From: Candidatus Zipacnadia bacterium
GTDB taxonomy: Bacteria; Armatimonadota; Zipacnadia; Zipacnadales; UBA5352
Reading direction: 5' to 3'
NCBI GenBank assembly: GCA_029821735.1
Contig: JALGSU010000011.1
Location: 89,660-153,659, forward strand
DNA: 64,000 nucleotides
Below are positions 56,036 through 63,737 of this stretch, in pieces. Below the pieces are notes generated by a model that worked only from the letters and a program-made list of their open reading frames with translations, had not been told where the DNA came from and searched no databases. The translations under genes were made by a program, and so were the position numbers. Position 1 is the first letter of the stretch, and each line of letters opens with the position of its first letter.

Positions 56036-58016
56036 TCACGAACGCTGGATGTGGATCGAGCTGATCGGCTTCGATAACGAATTGCCCGACTTCGGGGTGG
56101 CCGGGTTCCTCGAGCGAGCGGGCTTCGTCCCGGACGCGATCTGCATTCTCATGTACACGCCGGACTTCGTGCACACGCACGAGGGTCTGGATGAGGAGCG
56201 CGTCTTCCCGCCCGACTTCTGCTCGTACCGCGCCCACCCGACGAACCGTGAACGCAGCCGGCAGGCGTGGACCAACCACCAACTGCGCGCGCTCATCGGC
56301 GAGTTGCAGACGCGCGGCGTGGCAGTCTACGTCTCGTTCTTCAACCTGTTCACCAGCGTGATCGATGGCGAGATGTATCGGAGCCCGTGGTCGGAGGCGC
56401 ACCCGGAGTTGATGGAGATCACGCGCACCGGCGAGTCGGTCGGGGCCCTCAACCCGCTGCGCCGGTTTGAGGACGGGAGCCTCTACGAGGACTTCTTCCT
56501 GGAGCGGCTGCTCGCAGTGATCGAGGACTACGGTTTCGATGGTTACCACGGGGCCGACGGGTACAGTTGCACGCGGCGGCCACTGGTGATCGCCGGGTAC
56601 AGTGACGATATGGTCGACCAGTTCCTCGACGCAACCGGTCTGTCGCTGCCCGAGAATCTCGAGGCGAAGTGCGAGGGCGACTCGGCGGCAATGTCCGCGC
56701 GCTCGGACTGGATATGGCGCGAGCACCGGGCCGAGTGGCTGCGCTTCTACTCGACGCGGTGGGCGAGCTTCTGGCGGAAAGTTACTGAGGCGGTGCACGG
56801 GCTCGGGCGGAGGGTGGTGCTCAACAACGCGTGGACGCGGGACCCGTTCGAGGCGCTCTATCGGTATGGCATCGACTACCGTCTGCTGGCCGACGCGGGG
56901 ATCGACGGCTTCATCTGCGAGACGGTGGGAGCGGGGATGTCCACCGGGGCGGAAACGGTGGAGGCGAATCCCTACTACGACTTCCTCGCGATGCTGCTGA
57001 CGATGAAAGCGTACACGCCAGAGCTGCCGCTGCTGTGTCTGAACGGCGTCGACGATATCACCGAGCAGTGGGATGTGCTGCGGCACGTGCCAACGGTTTC
57101 CGAGCGCGAGATCTACTCGCTGGCGGCACTGCACGTGCGCGATGCGGCGGGGCTCGCGCGCTGCTCGGCCGGGCCGGTCGTGTGCCTGGCGGACGGCATC
57201 GAGACCCATGAGTGGGCGTGGTTGCGGCGACGCTGGGACCTGGGCTTCGCGGCTGAACCCGAGGCTATCATCGGAGGGACCGTGGTGTGGTCCGACGCGG
57301 CGTTTGACGCACATCTCGACGACTTCATCGCCACGCGGCGCTGGCCGACGCACAAGCTTGTGCACGAGTTGATGCGCAAGGGCGCGCCTATCCTGACGGC
57401 AGCACGGGTCGAGGACGTGGCGAGTGTGCGCGGCCCGGTGATCGTGCCCAACCCGCACCTGTGGCCGGAGGCGGAACTGGCGCACGTTCTGGATGCAGCG
57501 GACGGCCCGGTGATCATGATCGGCGGTGACGCGGACGGCTTGCCCGAACCGGAGATGCGGCTCCAGTCAGGGGCGATGGTCTGCACAGTGTATGGCTGTG
57601 AGCCAGACGTACAGGTCGCACTCGGCGACTGCGAAGCTGAGGAGTTCACGGAGGACGCGCTCGGCATCGAGGACCCGACGTCGTTCGTGTTCGACCTGGA
57701 GTTCCGGCCGGTCGACTCGGCGTTCGTCGAGGCATGTGCGCAGATCATCGCGACATGTTCGGGAGCGCCGCAGGTGTCCTCGGACGGGGACGTCGCGAAG
57801 GCGTGGGCGATGCAACTGGCGGACGGGCGGATGCGAGTCTACATCGGTAACGACGCGATGTTCTACTCGTGGGCGACCGTGGATATGGGGCGAGCAATCG
57901 CAGCGGTGGATATCCTCACCGAGTTCCCGTGCATGCCGGTCACACCCGACGACTCGCGCTTCATGCTGCGTGTGCCGTGGCGAGGGATGGTCGTGGTGGA
58001 CGTAACGCTGGCGTAG
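56019..58016 (+). CDS. Cytoplasmic TIM-barrel glycoside-hydrolase-like protein
   Basis: The second ATG at 56019 has GGGGG at a suitable distance; the track's ATG 56013 does not. The 665-residue protein has an N-terminal barrel (LRALIGELQTRGVAVYVSFFNLFTS, VIEDYGFDGYHGADGYS, GLGRRVVLNNAWTRD). An alpha/beta domain follows, with PVIVPNPHLWPEAELAHVLDAADGPVIMIGG, and then a C-terminal beta-sandwich with a DGRMRVYIGNDA motif. The general form is that of GH-like proteins with a Rossmann-type beta-galactosidase-like trimerisation domain, but I cannot name a family. It overlaps the BNR gene, so they are co-translated. No signal peptide is visible. Confidence 0.6.
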   Translation: MDRPRNHERWMWIELIGFDNELPDFGVAGFLERAGFVPDAICILMYTPDFVHTHEGLDEERVFPPDFCSYRAHPTNRERSRQAWTNHQLRALIGELQTRGVAVYVSFFNLFTSVIDGEMYRSPWSEAHPELMEITRTGESVGALNPLRRFEDGSLYEDFFLERLLAVIEDYGFDGYHGADGYSCTRRPLVIAGYSDDMVDQFLDATGLSLPENLEAKCEGDSAAMSARSDWIWREHRAEWLRFYSTRWASFWRKVTEAVHGLGRRVVLNNAWTRDPFEALYRYGIDYRLLADAGIDGFICETVGAGMSTGAETVEANPYYDFLAMLLTMKAYTPELPLLCLNGVDDITEQWDVLRHVPTVSEREIYSLAALHVRDAAGLARCSAGPVVCLADGIETHEWAWLRRRWDLGFAAEPEAIIGGTVVWSDAAFDAHLDDFIATRRWPTHKLVHELMRKGAPILTAARVEDVASVRGPVIVPNPHLWPEAELAHVLDAADGPVIMIGGDADGLPEPEMRLQSGAMVCTVYGCEPDVQVALGDCEAEEFTEDALGIEDPTSFVFDLEFRPVDSAFVEACAQIIATCSGAPQVSSDGDVAKAWAMQLADGRMRVYIGNDAMFYSWATVDMGRAIAAVDILTEFPCMPVTPDDSRFMLRVPWRGMVVVDVTLA

Positions 58017-58095
58017 TCGCGAGAGGTCGCCGCGCACGTGTGGCGAAAAGTGCCGAACTCAGATGCGCAACACACGGACACCAGGGATGATGAGC

Positions 58096-59253
58096 ATGCT
58101 CAGAATCGACTATCCGTTTCACGGCGCAGTGCTCAACCACCGGCATGGCGCGCAGACCGACGCCGGGCTGACGATCACCGTCAACGGTCAGGCCCCCTCG
58201 CACGGGAAGGTCGGCAGCCACCGGCTGGTCGCGGACGAGGGCACCTTCCAACAGGAACAGGGCGAGCCGATGGACGCGTTCAGCCAGATCAGCGTCAACG
58301 GCCAGCCGACCGCGGTGGTCAACGGGCGCTTCAGCACCGAGGTGACGCTGACCGAACACGAGCAAGATATCACGGCAGCGTACGACGGTATTCATGGTCG
58401 GCAGGAACACAGCGTGCGGGTGGTGTGGGACCGGCACTCGAAACCACGCTACCGATTCTCGATCGACGACAACAGCTTCTGGCTGCGGGACGTCACCCAG
58501 CAGGATTATGCATCCCTGTACGACTGCTTCTACCTGGCGATCCTGCGCGATCTGAACCAGAAGTATGGGGCGAAGTTCACGCTCAACATCTACTACGAGA
58601 CCGATGACGGATTCCAGATCAAGGACTTCCCGGAGAAGTACCGAGGCGAGTTCGAGGAGGCGGCCGACTGGCTGGTGCTGGCTTTCCACGCCTACGCCAA
58701 CGAGCCGGATCGGCCCTACCAGTATGCGACAGCCGAGAAGCTGGCGGCGGACATGGATCTGGTGGAGAGCGAAATCGTGCGCTTCGCCGGAGAGGCGACG
58801 CTCGCGCCCCCGACGGTCATCCACTGGGGCATGGTCCTGCCGACCGTGCTGCCGATGCTCTACGACCGGGGCGTGCGCGCGTTGAGCGGCTTCGGGCACC
58901 CGAGTTCATACGGCTATGACGTCAACTACTGGCTGGATCATGAGCGGGCTGAGTATCTGGCCTACCACGACGCATTGAAGGATTTCAGCAACGGCATCGT
59001 GTTCTCCAAGGTCGATATCGTGTGCAACAATACGCCCGTGGAGCAGATAGAGCCCACGCTGCAGGCGGTCTTCGACGACGACGACCAGGCGGAGATCATG
59101 GACCTGTTCACCCACGAACAGTACTTCTGGCCATTCTGGCAGCGATACATCCCGGACCACGGCGACCGGCTCGATGCAGCCATCCGCTTCGTGACCGAGC
59201 GCGGCTACGAGCCCGTGTTCCTGCATGAGGGGTTCCTGGGCGGGCCGGCATAG
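58096..59253 (+). CDS. NodB-like/polysaccharide-deacetylase-like protein
   Basis: Several ATGs lie at 58063, 58087, 58090 and 58096. AGGGA spaced nine bases before 58096 (MLRIDYPFHG) favours that start, giving 385 residues. Residues 10-110 look beta-rich (TITVNGQAPSHGKVGSH). The next domain has RFSIDDNSFWLRDV and LNQKYGAKFTLNIYYE, then FHAYANEPDRPY, which resembles the beginning of NodB-like deacetylase or related alpha/beta barrels: two Asp (DD), then a later HA motif. The metal-binding HxxxH is not clear. It closes the cluster K and is followed by a strong terminator. Confidence 0.55.
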   Translation: MLRIDYPFHGAVLNHRHGAQTDAGLTITVNGQAPSHGKVGSHRLVADEGTFQQEQGEPMDAFSQISVNGQPTAVVNGRFSTEVTLTEHEQDITAAYDGIHGRQEHSVRVVWDRHSKPRYRFSIDDNSFWLRDVTQQDYASLYDCFYLAILRDLNQKYGAKFTLNIYYETDDGFQIKDFPEKYRGEFEEAADWLVLAFHAYANEPDRPYQYATAEKLAADMDLVESEIVRFAGEATLAPPTVIHWGMVLPTVLPMLYDRGVRALSGFGHPSSYGYDVNYWLDHERAEYLAYHDALKDFSNGIVFSKVDIVCNNTPVEQIEPTLQAVFDDDDQAEIMDLFTHEQYFWPFWQRYIPDHGDRLDAAIRFVTERGYEPVFLHEGFLGGPA

Positions 59254-59276
59254 GTCCGGCATCTGCAACACGTGCA

Positions 59277-59309
59277 ACGCCCGCCGCCATCGCTGGCGGC
59301 GGGCGTTTT
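59277..59309. terminator. Bidirectional terminator between convergent genes
   Basis: ACGCCCGCCGCC and GGCGGCGGGCGT form a perfect 12-bp stem around ATCGCT, followed by TTT on the plus strand. It ends the deacetylase-like gene and may also end the leftward lipoprotein gene. Confidence 0.8.
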
Positions 59310-59324
59310 GTGTGTGCGATGCGG

Positions 59325-59789
59325 TCAGGGACTACCGGTGCCGGGGCCCGGCCCCGGTCCTGGCGAGCGCTCCAAGGTAATGGTGATGAAGGTCTGCTCA
59401 CCACCTCGGTGGTTGATCGTGCTGCTGGCGTCTTCGAAGCCAGCGCCGACTGGGCCCACGACCTGGACGGTGTAGGTGCCCGTCGGGGGGGCCTGGAAGC
59501 GAAAATAGCCACCGTTACCGGTCATGGTCTGGCTCAGAACACTGTTGCCCCGGAGCAGGCGTACGTGCGCACCCATGACAGCCTGTGAACCCGCGGGTGG
59601 TCCGGGCGGGTTCTGCGCCGTGGTGGACGATATCTGGGTGACGACGATGCCGCCGAGGTCGGGTTCGCCGGGTGGTAGACCGCCGCCGGTATAGGCGATC
59701 AGCAAGTCGCCAGCGCTGCAGCCCACAAGGCCGAGGGCGACAACAGCGGCTATTAACACCGTGGCTGAGATAAGCGTTTTGTTGGTCAT
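59325..59789 (-). CDS. Small lipoprotein with carboxypeptidase-regulatory-like domain
   Basis: The start is ATG 59789 (MTNKTLISATVLIAAVVALGLVGC) behind GAGGAG at the best spacing; the upstream ATG at 59795 is too close. The 154-residue protein has a lipobox (LVGC). A beta-sandwich follows with GAHVRLLRGNSVLSQTMTGNGGYFRFQAPPTGTYTVQVVG, the typical carboxypeptidase-D regulatory (CarboxypepD_reg-like) fold. It ends with a short GPGPGPGTG tail. These domains are often found on outer-membrane or surface proteins. It lies 11 bases downstream of the XRE-TPR regulator and probably shares its transcript. Confidence 0.78.
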   Translation of the reverse strand: MTNKTLISATVLIAAVVALGLVGCSAGDLLIAYTGGGLPPGEPDLGGIVVTQISSTTAQNPPGPPAGSQAVMGAHVRLLRGNSVLSQTMTGNGGYFRFQAPPTGTYTVQVVGPVGAGFEDASSTINHRGGEQTFITITLERSPGPGPGPGTGSP

Positions 59790-59800
59790 TACCATGCTCC

Positions 59801-61306
59801 TCAAGTCTTCTGTGGTGTGCCTCGCGAGTGACCCGTCTCCCCCACCGCCAGCGCACGATCTCGCAGATCGTCATATCCCAGTTGCTTTGCGTCCTCAGTG
59901 ACCTGCCCCAGCAACTCACTCGCATTCGCTTCTCCGGTGAGCACGGCCAGTTCGGCCACCCCCAGTGCCGCGACAAGCTGCAGGCGGCGCAGCGACAGAC
60001 GCTCCGCCCGGCGACGACAGCGCTCGAACTGGTGAGCGGCGTCTGCGAGCGAGCCTTCTGCCAGGTATACCCCGGCCAGCGCGAGTTCGGCCTCGGCGAT
60101 AGTGTGACCCGTGCCAGTCTCGTTCGCGGCGTCAAGCACATTCAGGCAGGTGTGCTTGGCTTCGGCCAAGTTCCCCAGACGCGTGAACAGCTCACCACGG
60201 AAGACCGAGACGAGCAGCTCAAGGCGACTGTCGCCGGCCATCGCCGCCCACTCACCGGCACGCTGCAGGCACTCGGTGGCCTCGTCGAGATGCCCCATGC
60301 GCATGTGAGCGACGGCGAGGTTGAGCGTGGCTTCGCGGAGCTGGTCAGGGGCTGAGGCCGCGCCGGCCAGACTGGCGAGCAACTCGCTGTCGCGCAGCGC
60401 GTCTTGGTACCGCCCGGCGGCGAGCGAGAGGTTGGCGCGGTTGGACTGCACAAAGGTGCGCGCCATCGGGAGGTGCTCGGGCGGCGCGTCTGGCTCGGCG
60501 ATCACGCCCTCGGCCTCATCGACCCAGGCGCGAGCTCCCGGAAGGTCGCCGGACTGCTCGGCAAGCGCCGCCAGCGACAGGCGCGCGGACCAGCGAGACC
60601 ACCATCGATCCGAATCAGCCAACTCGCGAGCGAGAGCCAGCGCCTCATCGAGGCGGCCCTGCGCTCGATGCACGCGGATGAGCTCCTGCACGGCGGACTG
60701 GCGGGCCCGCTCGTCGCCAAGCTCCGATGCAAGCTCAATGGCTTTCGCCAGGTGCTCGCGAGCGCGATCGTGCCGCCCCAGTTCAGTGGACGCGTGACCA
60801 GCGTAGACAGAGGCGCGCATGAGGGCGGTGTCATCGCCGAGAGAGCGCGCGAGTTCCATGGCCTGGAGCGCGGCCTCCGAGAGAGCTTGGAGGGTGCCAG
60901 CAATGCGGTATGCCCCGCACAACTGAATGAGGAGATCGAGCTGGGCCCTGCGCGAGCGTTCGTCGCCCTCAATGCGCGAGCCGCGCTCGCCAAGCAGAGC
61001 GCGCTCAAGCTGCTGGATGCGCTCGGAGCGCTCGGCGGTCTCGCGCTCGAGACGCTCTACGTCTGCGGAACGCCCCTCAGGACCAGAGGCGAAGAACCAT
61101 TCGAGGGAGCAGTCCGTGAGTTGGGCGATGAGCTGGAGGCGATCAAGCTGGGCAAGCACGTCGCCGCTGACATACTGGTAAATGAGAGCGCGGGAACATC
61201 CCAGGGCCTCTGCAAAGACAGCGAGGGAGTCATAGCCAGCGCGCGCGATCGCGGCCTGGATCTTGATTCCGAGTTCTCGACGTCCCTGGTCAGTGGTGAA
61301 ATCCAT
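59801..61306 (-). CDS. XRE-type DNA-binding regulator with TPR array
   Basis: This 501-residue protein starts at ATG 61306. Residues 10-70 form a helix-turn-helix of the Cro/CI type (SLAVFAEALGCSRALIYQYVSGDVLAQLDRLQLIAQL). A short coiled coil (VERLERETAERSERIQQLERALL) follows. The rest consists of about eight TPR-like helical repeats (LMRASVYAGHASTELGRHDRAREHLAKAIELASELGD and others), a ligand- or peptide-binding platform. It may sense a peptide or protein, as do XRE-TPR proteins of the Rgg/PlcR kind, but no pheromone gene is evident. The promoter lies only six bases from the start, so the mRNA may be almost leaderless. Divergent lipoprotein genes are potential targets. Confidence 0.82.
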   Translation of the reverse strand: MDFTTDQGRRELGIKIQAAIARAGYDSLAVFAEALGCSRALIYQYVSGDVLAQLDRLQLIAQLTDCSLEWFFASGPEGRSADVERLERETAERSERIQQLERALLGERGSRIEGDERSRRAQLDLLIQLCGAYRIAGTLQALSEAALQAMELARSLGDDTALMRASVYAGHASTELGRHDRAREHLAKAIELASELGDERARQSAVQELIRVHRAQGRLDEALALARELADSDRWWSRWSARLSLAALAEQSGDLPGARAWVDEAEGVIAEPDAPPEHLPMARTFVQSNRANLSLAAGRYQDALRDSELLASLAGAASAPDQLREATLNLAVAHMRMGHLDEATECLQRAGEWAAMAGDSRLELLVSVFRGELFTRLGNLAEAKHTCLNVLDAANETGTGHTIAEAELALAGVYLAEGSLADAAHQFERCRRRAERLSLRRLQLVAALGVAELAVLTGEANASELLGQVTEDAKQLGYDDLRDRALAVGETGHSRGTPQKT

Positions 61307-61318
61307 TGGTGTCTGACC

Positions 61319-61347
61319 ATGATAGCTTCGTCCAGTTTTATTGTCAA
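61319..61347 (-). promoter_or_regulatory. Strong promoter for the XRE-TPR gene, nearly leaderless
   Basis: On the minus strand TTGACA, exactly 17 bases and TATCAT lie just before the gene. The expected start point is about six bases before the ATG and no Shine-Dalgarno sequence intervenes. The rest of 61307-61476 holds a GC inverted repeat (TGCGCTC-CCG-AGCGCA) but no clear plus-strand promoter. Confidence 0.62.
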
Positions 61348-61476
61348 GGCATCTGTTCTACTTTGATAAAGTCTATTCTTACCAGATTCTGCAGTTGCGC
61401 TCCCGAGCGCACCCGGGTAGGCTCACATCAGACCGGCTAAGCCGCGACTTGTGGGAATGCGAGAGGAGATCGAGCG

Positions 61477-62484
61477 ATGCGCCTCATGCAGACAGTCTTG
61501 ATGATGACAGTGGCAGTGGCAGCTCTGGTGGTGGCCGGTTGCGGGGGTGGCGGCGGCGATGCGATCGCGCCGACTTCAGGCGTCACGCTGACGGGAACGG
61601 TGTTGACGAGCGGGATGGTTACCGCGTCCGCAGTGGACAAGCAGGCTGGGGAAGCTCCCGTGCCGGACTGTCCGGTGACTGTAGAACGTCTCCGCGATCG
61701 GCAGCGGCTGGACGAGGGGCAGACGGACGGGGAGGGACGCTTCCGTTTCGAGGGACTGCCGGCCGGGGAGCAGTTGACGGTGCGGGCGCACCTGGGCAAT
61801 GGCGAGGAACTCCAGGCCCGAGTGCAGTTGCGCTCCGGCAACTGCCAGGCCGAAGTGAGCGAAGCCACGACTCTGGCGGCGGCGTGTCAACAGGCGCTGG
61901 GTGACGCCGGCACGCTGAGTGCCGAGGAAGCAGCAGTGGTGGCGACTGCAGCGGGGGCGTGCGAACGGTACCAGAGGCAGAACGGGTTTGCCTACGAGGG
62001 CAGCAATGGGCAGCGGCCAGATTTCAGCAACGCTGGCGAGGTGAATCTCGCTGCGATGGCAGCACTCACTGAGGCCACCAGCGAAGCATTGCAGTTGGCC
62101 CGGCAGACGCGTGCCGCGGGCGACTGTCAGGCGGCGGCGGACCTCATGGCAGCGATGCTGCAGGCCCGCAAGCACATGTCTTTCATGTGGGGCGAGCAAG
62201 TGCGCCACCGGGTGGCTCAGGCGCTGGCGGATGGGCTCGGGATCAGTGACGAGGACCTGGCCGGCGCAGCAGGCGAGGCTCTGGGCGTGCCGGTCGCAGT
62301 GCAGACGATGGCGCAGGTCCGGGAGCGAGTCAGGGCTATGCTGCACGAGGGGACCGGCGGAGAGATGGACGCGGTGGAGGCCCTGGCAGGGCTGTGCATC
62401 GGGGACGGGGATCAGCTCAGGCTGCGCACGCGCGAACAGGTGCGCACATGCGTGGAGGCCCTGCTCACCGCAGAGCAAGAGTAA
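61477..62484 (+). CDS. Lipoprotein with carboxypeptidase-regulatory-like domain and helical domain, paralogue 1
   Basis: This 335-residue protein starts at ATG 61477 behind GAGAGGAGA. The signal ends in the lipobox VVAGC, followed by polyglycine. Residues about 30-125 have the CarboxypepD_reg-like pattern (VTLTGTVLTSG, LDEGQTDGEGRFRFEGLPAGEQLTVRAHL). The remaining part is alpha-helical and cysteine-bearing, with CERYQRQNGFAYEGSNGQRPDFSN. The protein at 62837 shares the order and the motif NG.RPDF, so they are paralogues. A strong hairpin follows. It probably faces the periplasm or surface. I do not know its role; it is divergent from the XRE-TPR regulator. Confidence 0.78.
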   Translation: MRLMQTVLMMTVAVAALVVAGCGGGGGDAIAPTSGVTLTGTVLTSGMVTASAVDKQAGEAPVPDCPVTVERLRDRQRLDEGQTDGEGRFRFEGLPAGEQLTVRAHLGNGEELQARVQLRSGNCQAEVSEATTLAAACQQALGDAGTLSAEEAAVVATAAGACERYQRQNGFAYEGSNGQRPDFSNAGEVNLAAMAALTEATSEALQLARQTRAAGDCQAAADLMAAMLQARKHMSFMWGEQVRHRVAQALADGLGISDEDLAGAAGEALGVPVAVQTMAQVRERVRAMLHEGTGGEMDAVEALAGLCIGDGDQLRLRTREQVRTCVEALLTAEQE

Positions 62485-62506
62485 GCGAAGCGACGCATTC
62501 CGGGGA

Positions 62507-62540
62507 CGAGGGCGGCGCGCCGGAAGGTGCGCCGCCCTCG
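62507..62540 (+). terminator. Terminator-like hairpin after lipoprotein 1
   Basis: CGAGGGCGGCGC pairs with GCGCCGCCCTCG, a 12-bp perfect stem with a 10-base loop, then GTGATTC. It lacks a T-tract. A similar hairpin with the same 3' GTGATTC follows lipoprotein 2. The rest of the 352-base gap up to 62836 carries the promoter at 62702. Confidence 0.6.
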
Positions 62541-62701
62541 TGATTCAGAGGCGTAAACGGACAGCTACGGGAGAGCAAAAACCTCAAGGTCCGCTCAAGC
62601 CGCCGCGACTTCGCCCGAATATGCCAATGAGGCCAATTGAGATAGGGCGGGCCTTGAAGCGAGCAGAGGGGTAAAGCTGGGCATTAATTGATGCGAACGG
62701 C

Positions 62702-62730
62702 TTGACACATTTACAACATTGAACTACAAT
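62702..62730 (+). promoter_or_regulatory. Strong sigma-70-like promoter for lipoprotein 2
   Basis: TTGACA, exactly 17 bases and TACAAT precede lipoprotein 2. The -35 is perfect and the -10 matches five of six. The expected leader is about 100 bases. Confidence 0.7.
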
Positions 62731-62836
62731 TATACCGCCATCATCTTGAGGTACAGTAGAGATAGAGTATGCAGAAGCGGTTCGGCACCGGTTCTGCCGG
62801 GGGCACCACGCAGTTGCACGAGGAGAGTGGACAACG

Positions 62837-63649
62837 ATGTATCGCATAATGATAGCCGCATCAGTAGTCCTGGCAGTCGCAAGCATGGCCGTGCTCGGCG
62901 GGTGCGGTAGCACGGCGTGCGCACCCTCGCCCGTTGATACATCCACGACCTTGCAGGGAGTTGTCTACACGAGTGGCTACGTGCCTGCCCAGGCGGGTCA
63001 GGCGCCAGGAGCACAGGTAGTGTTCTATGGCTCGGTCACAGTGCGGCGCACAAGCAACGGTTCATATATAGCGGACACCCAGACGAGCAGCACGGGCCGC
63101 TATATGATGCGAAACCTGCCGCGAGGGCCTGAGGTGACAATCACCTGCGCATCGCCCTCGGGCGAGCAACTGATGACGACGGCAACGCTGAACGGCCCCG
63201 ACGTGACCGCCGATATAGACGAGGACACGACGCTGGTGACGCAGTGCCTGATGCTCATGCGCAACAACGGGGGCGGCGTGACGAGCGACGCTATCGAGGC
63301 AGCCGTGCAGCAGTTGTGCATGCAGTGGCAGCAGGCTCACCGGTATGAGTATGGGGAATGTAACGGGAACCGACCTGATTTCACCGACCGGGCAGCCATC
63401 CGAGCAGCCGCCATGGCGTTGCTCGCAGCCGCCGCAGACAACGCGGTGCAACAGGCTGGCGCGGACGGATCCCTGGACGCATGCCTGCAGGCAGTGGACA
63501 TGGTCTGCGGGAAACTGCGAGCAGAAGGCCAGATGCAGGGCAATCTGGACACCTTGGCGCGCCAGGCCGCCGCTGCCGCTCTGCGCAACGGCAACAGCTT
63601 CACGATCGCCGATGTGGCGCAGGTGGTCACGAAGGCCCTGAACGGCTGA
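62837..63649 (+). CDS. Lipoprotein with carboxypeptidase-regulatory-like domain and helical domain, paralogue 2
   Basis: This 270-residue protein starts at ATG 62837 behind GAGGAGAG and has a lipoprotein signal (VLGGC). It repeats the domain order of the protein at 61477-62484: a TSG strand, a CarboxypepD-like beta-sandwich (TSSTGRYMMRNLPRGPEVTITC) and a helical cysteine-bearing half with CMQWQQAHRYEYGECNGNRPDFTD. Pair-wise motifs such as NG.RPDF are conserved while other parts have diverged, so the duplication is not recent. It is driven by its own strong promoter and followed by a strong hairpin. The function is unknown. Confidence 0.78.
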   Translation: MYRIMIAASVVLAVASMAVLGGCGSTACAPSPVDTSTTLQGVVYTSGYVPAQAGQAPGAQVVFYGSVTVRRTSNGSYIADTQTSSTGRYMMRNLPRGPEVTITCASPSGEQLMTTATLNGPDVTADIDEDTTLVTQCLMLMRNNGGGVTSDAIEAAVQQLCMQWQQAHRYEYGECNGNRPDFTDRAAIRAAAMALLAAAADNAVQQAGADGSLDACLQAVDMVCGKLRAEGQMQGNLDTLARQAAAAALRNGNSFTIADVAQVVTKALNG

Positions 63650-63707
63650 TAGACCGGACTGGATGTACGGACTTTCTGCAGCGACCTGGGTGGGGGCCCC
63701 GGGCTTT

Positions 63708-63737
63708 GGCGGCGTCGGCTACTGTGCCGACGCCGCC
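63708..63737 (+). terminator. Terminator-like hairpin after lipoprotein 2
   Basis: GGCGGCGTCGGC pairs with GCCGACGCCGCC, a perfect 12-bp stem around a 6-base loop, followed by GTGATTC as in the hairpin at 62507. Confidence 0.6.

Noticed and set aside
55908-57485. 525-residue minus-strand ORF
   Set aside because: It is a shadow of the TIM-barrel gene at 56019; no signal, no motif and no start site.
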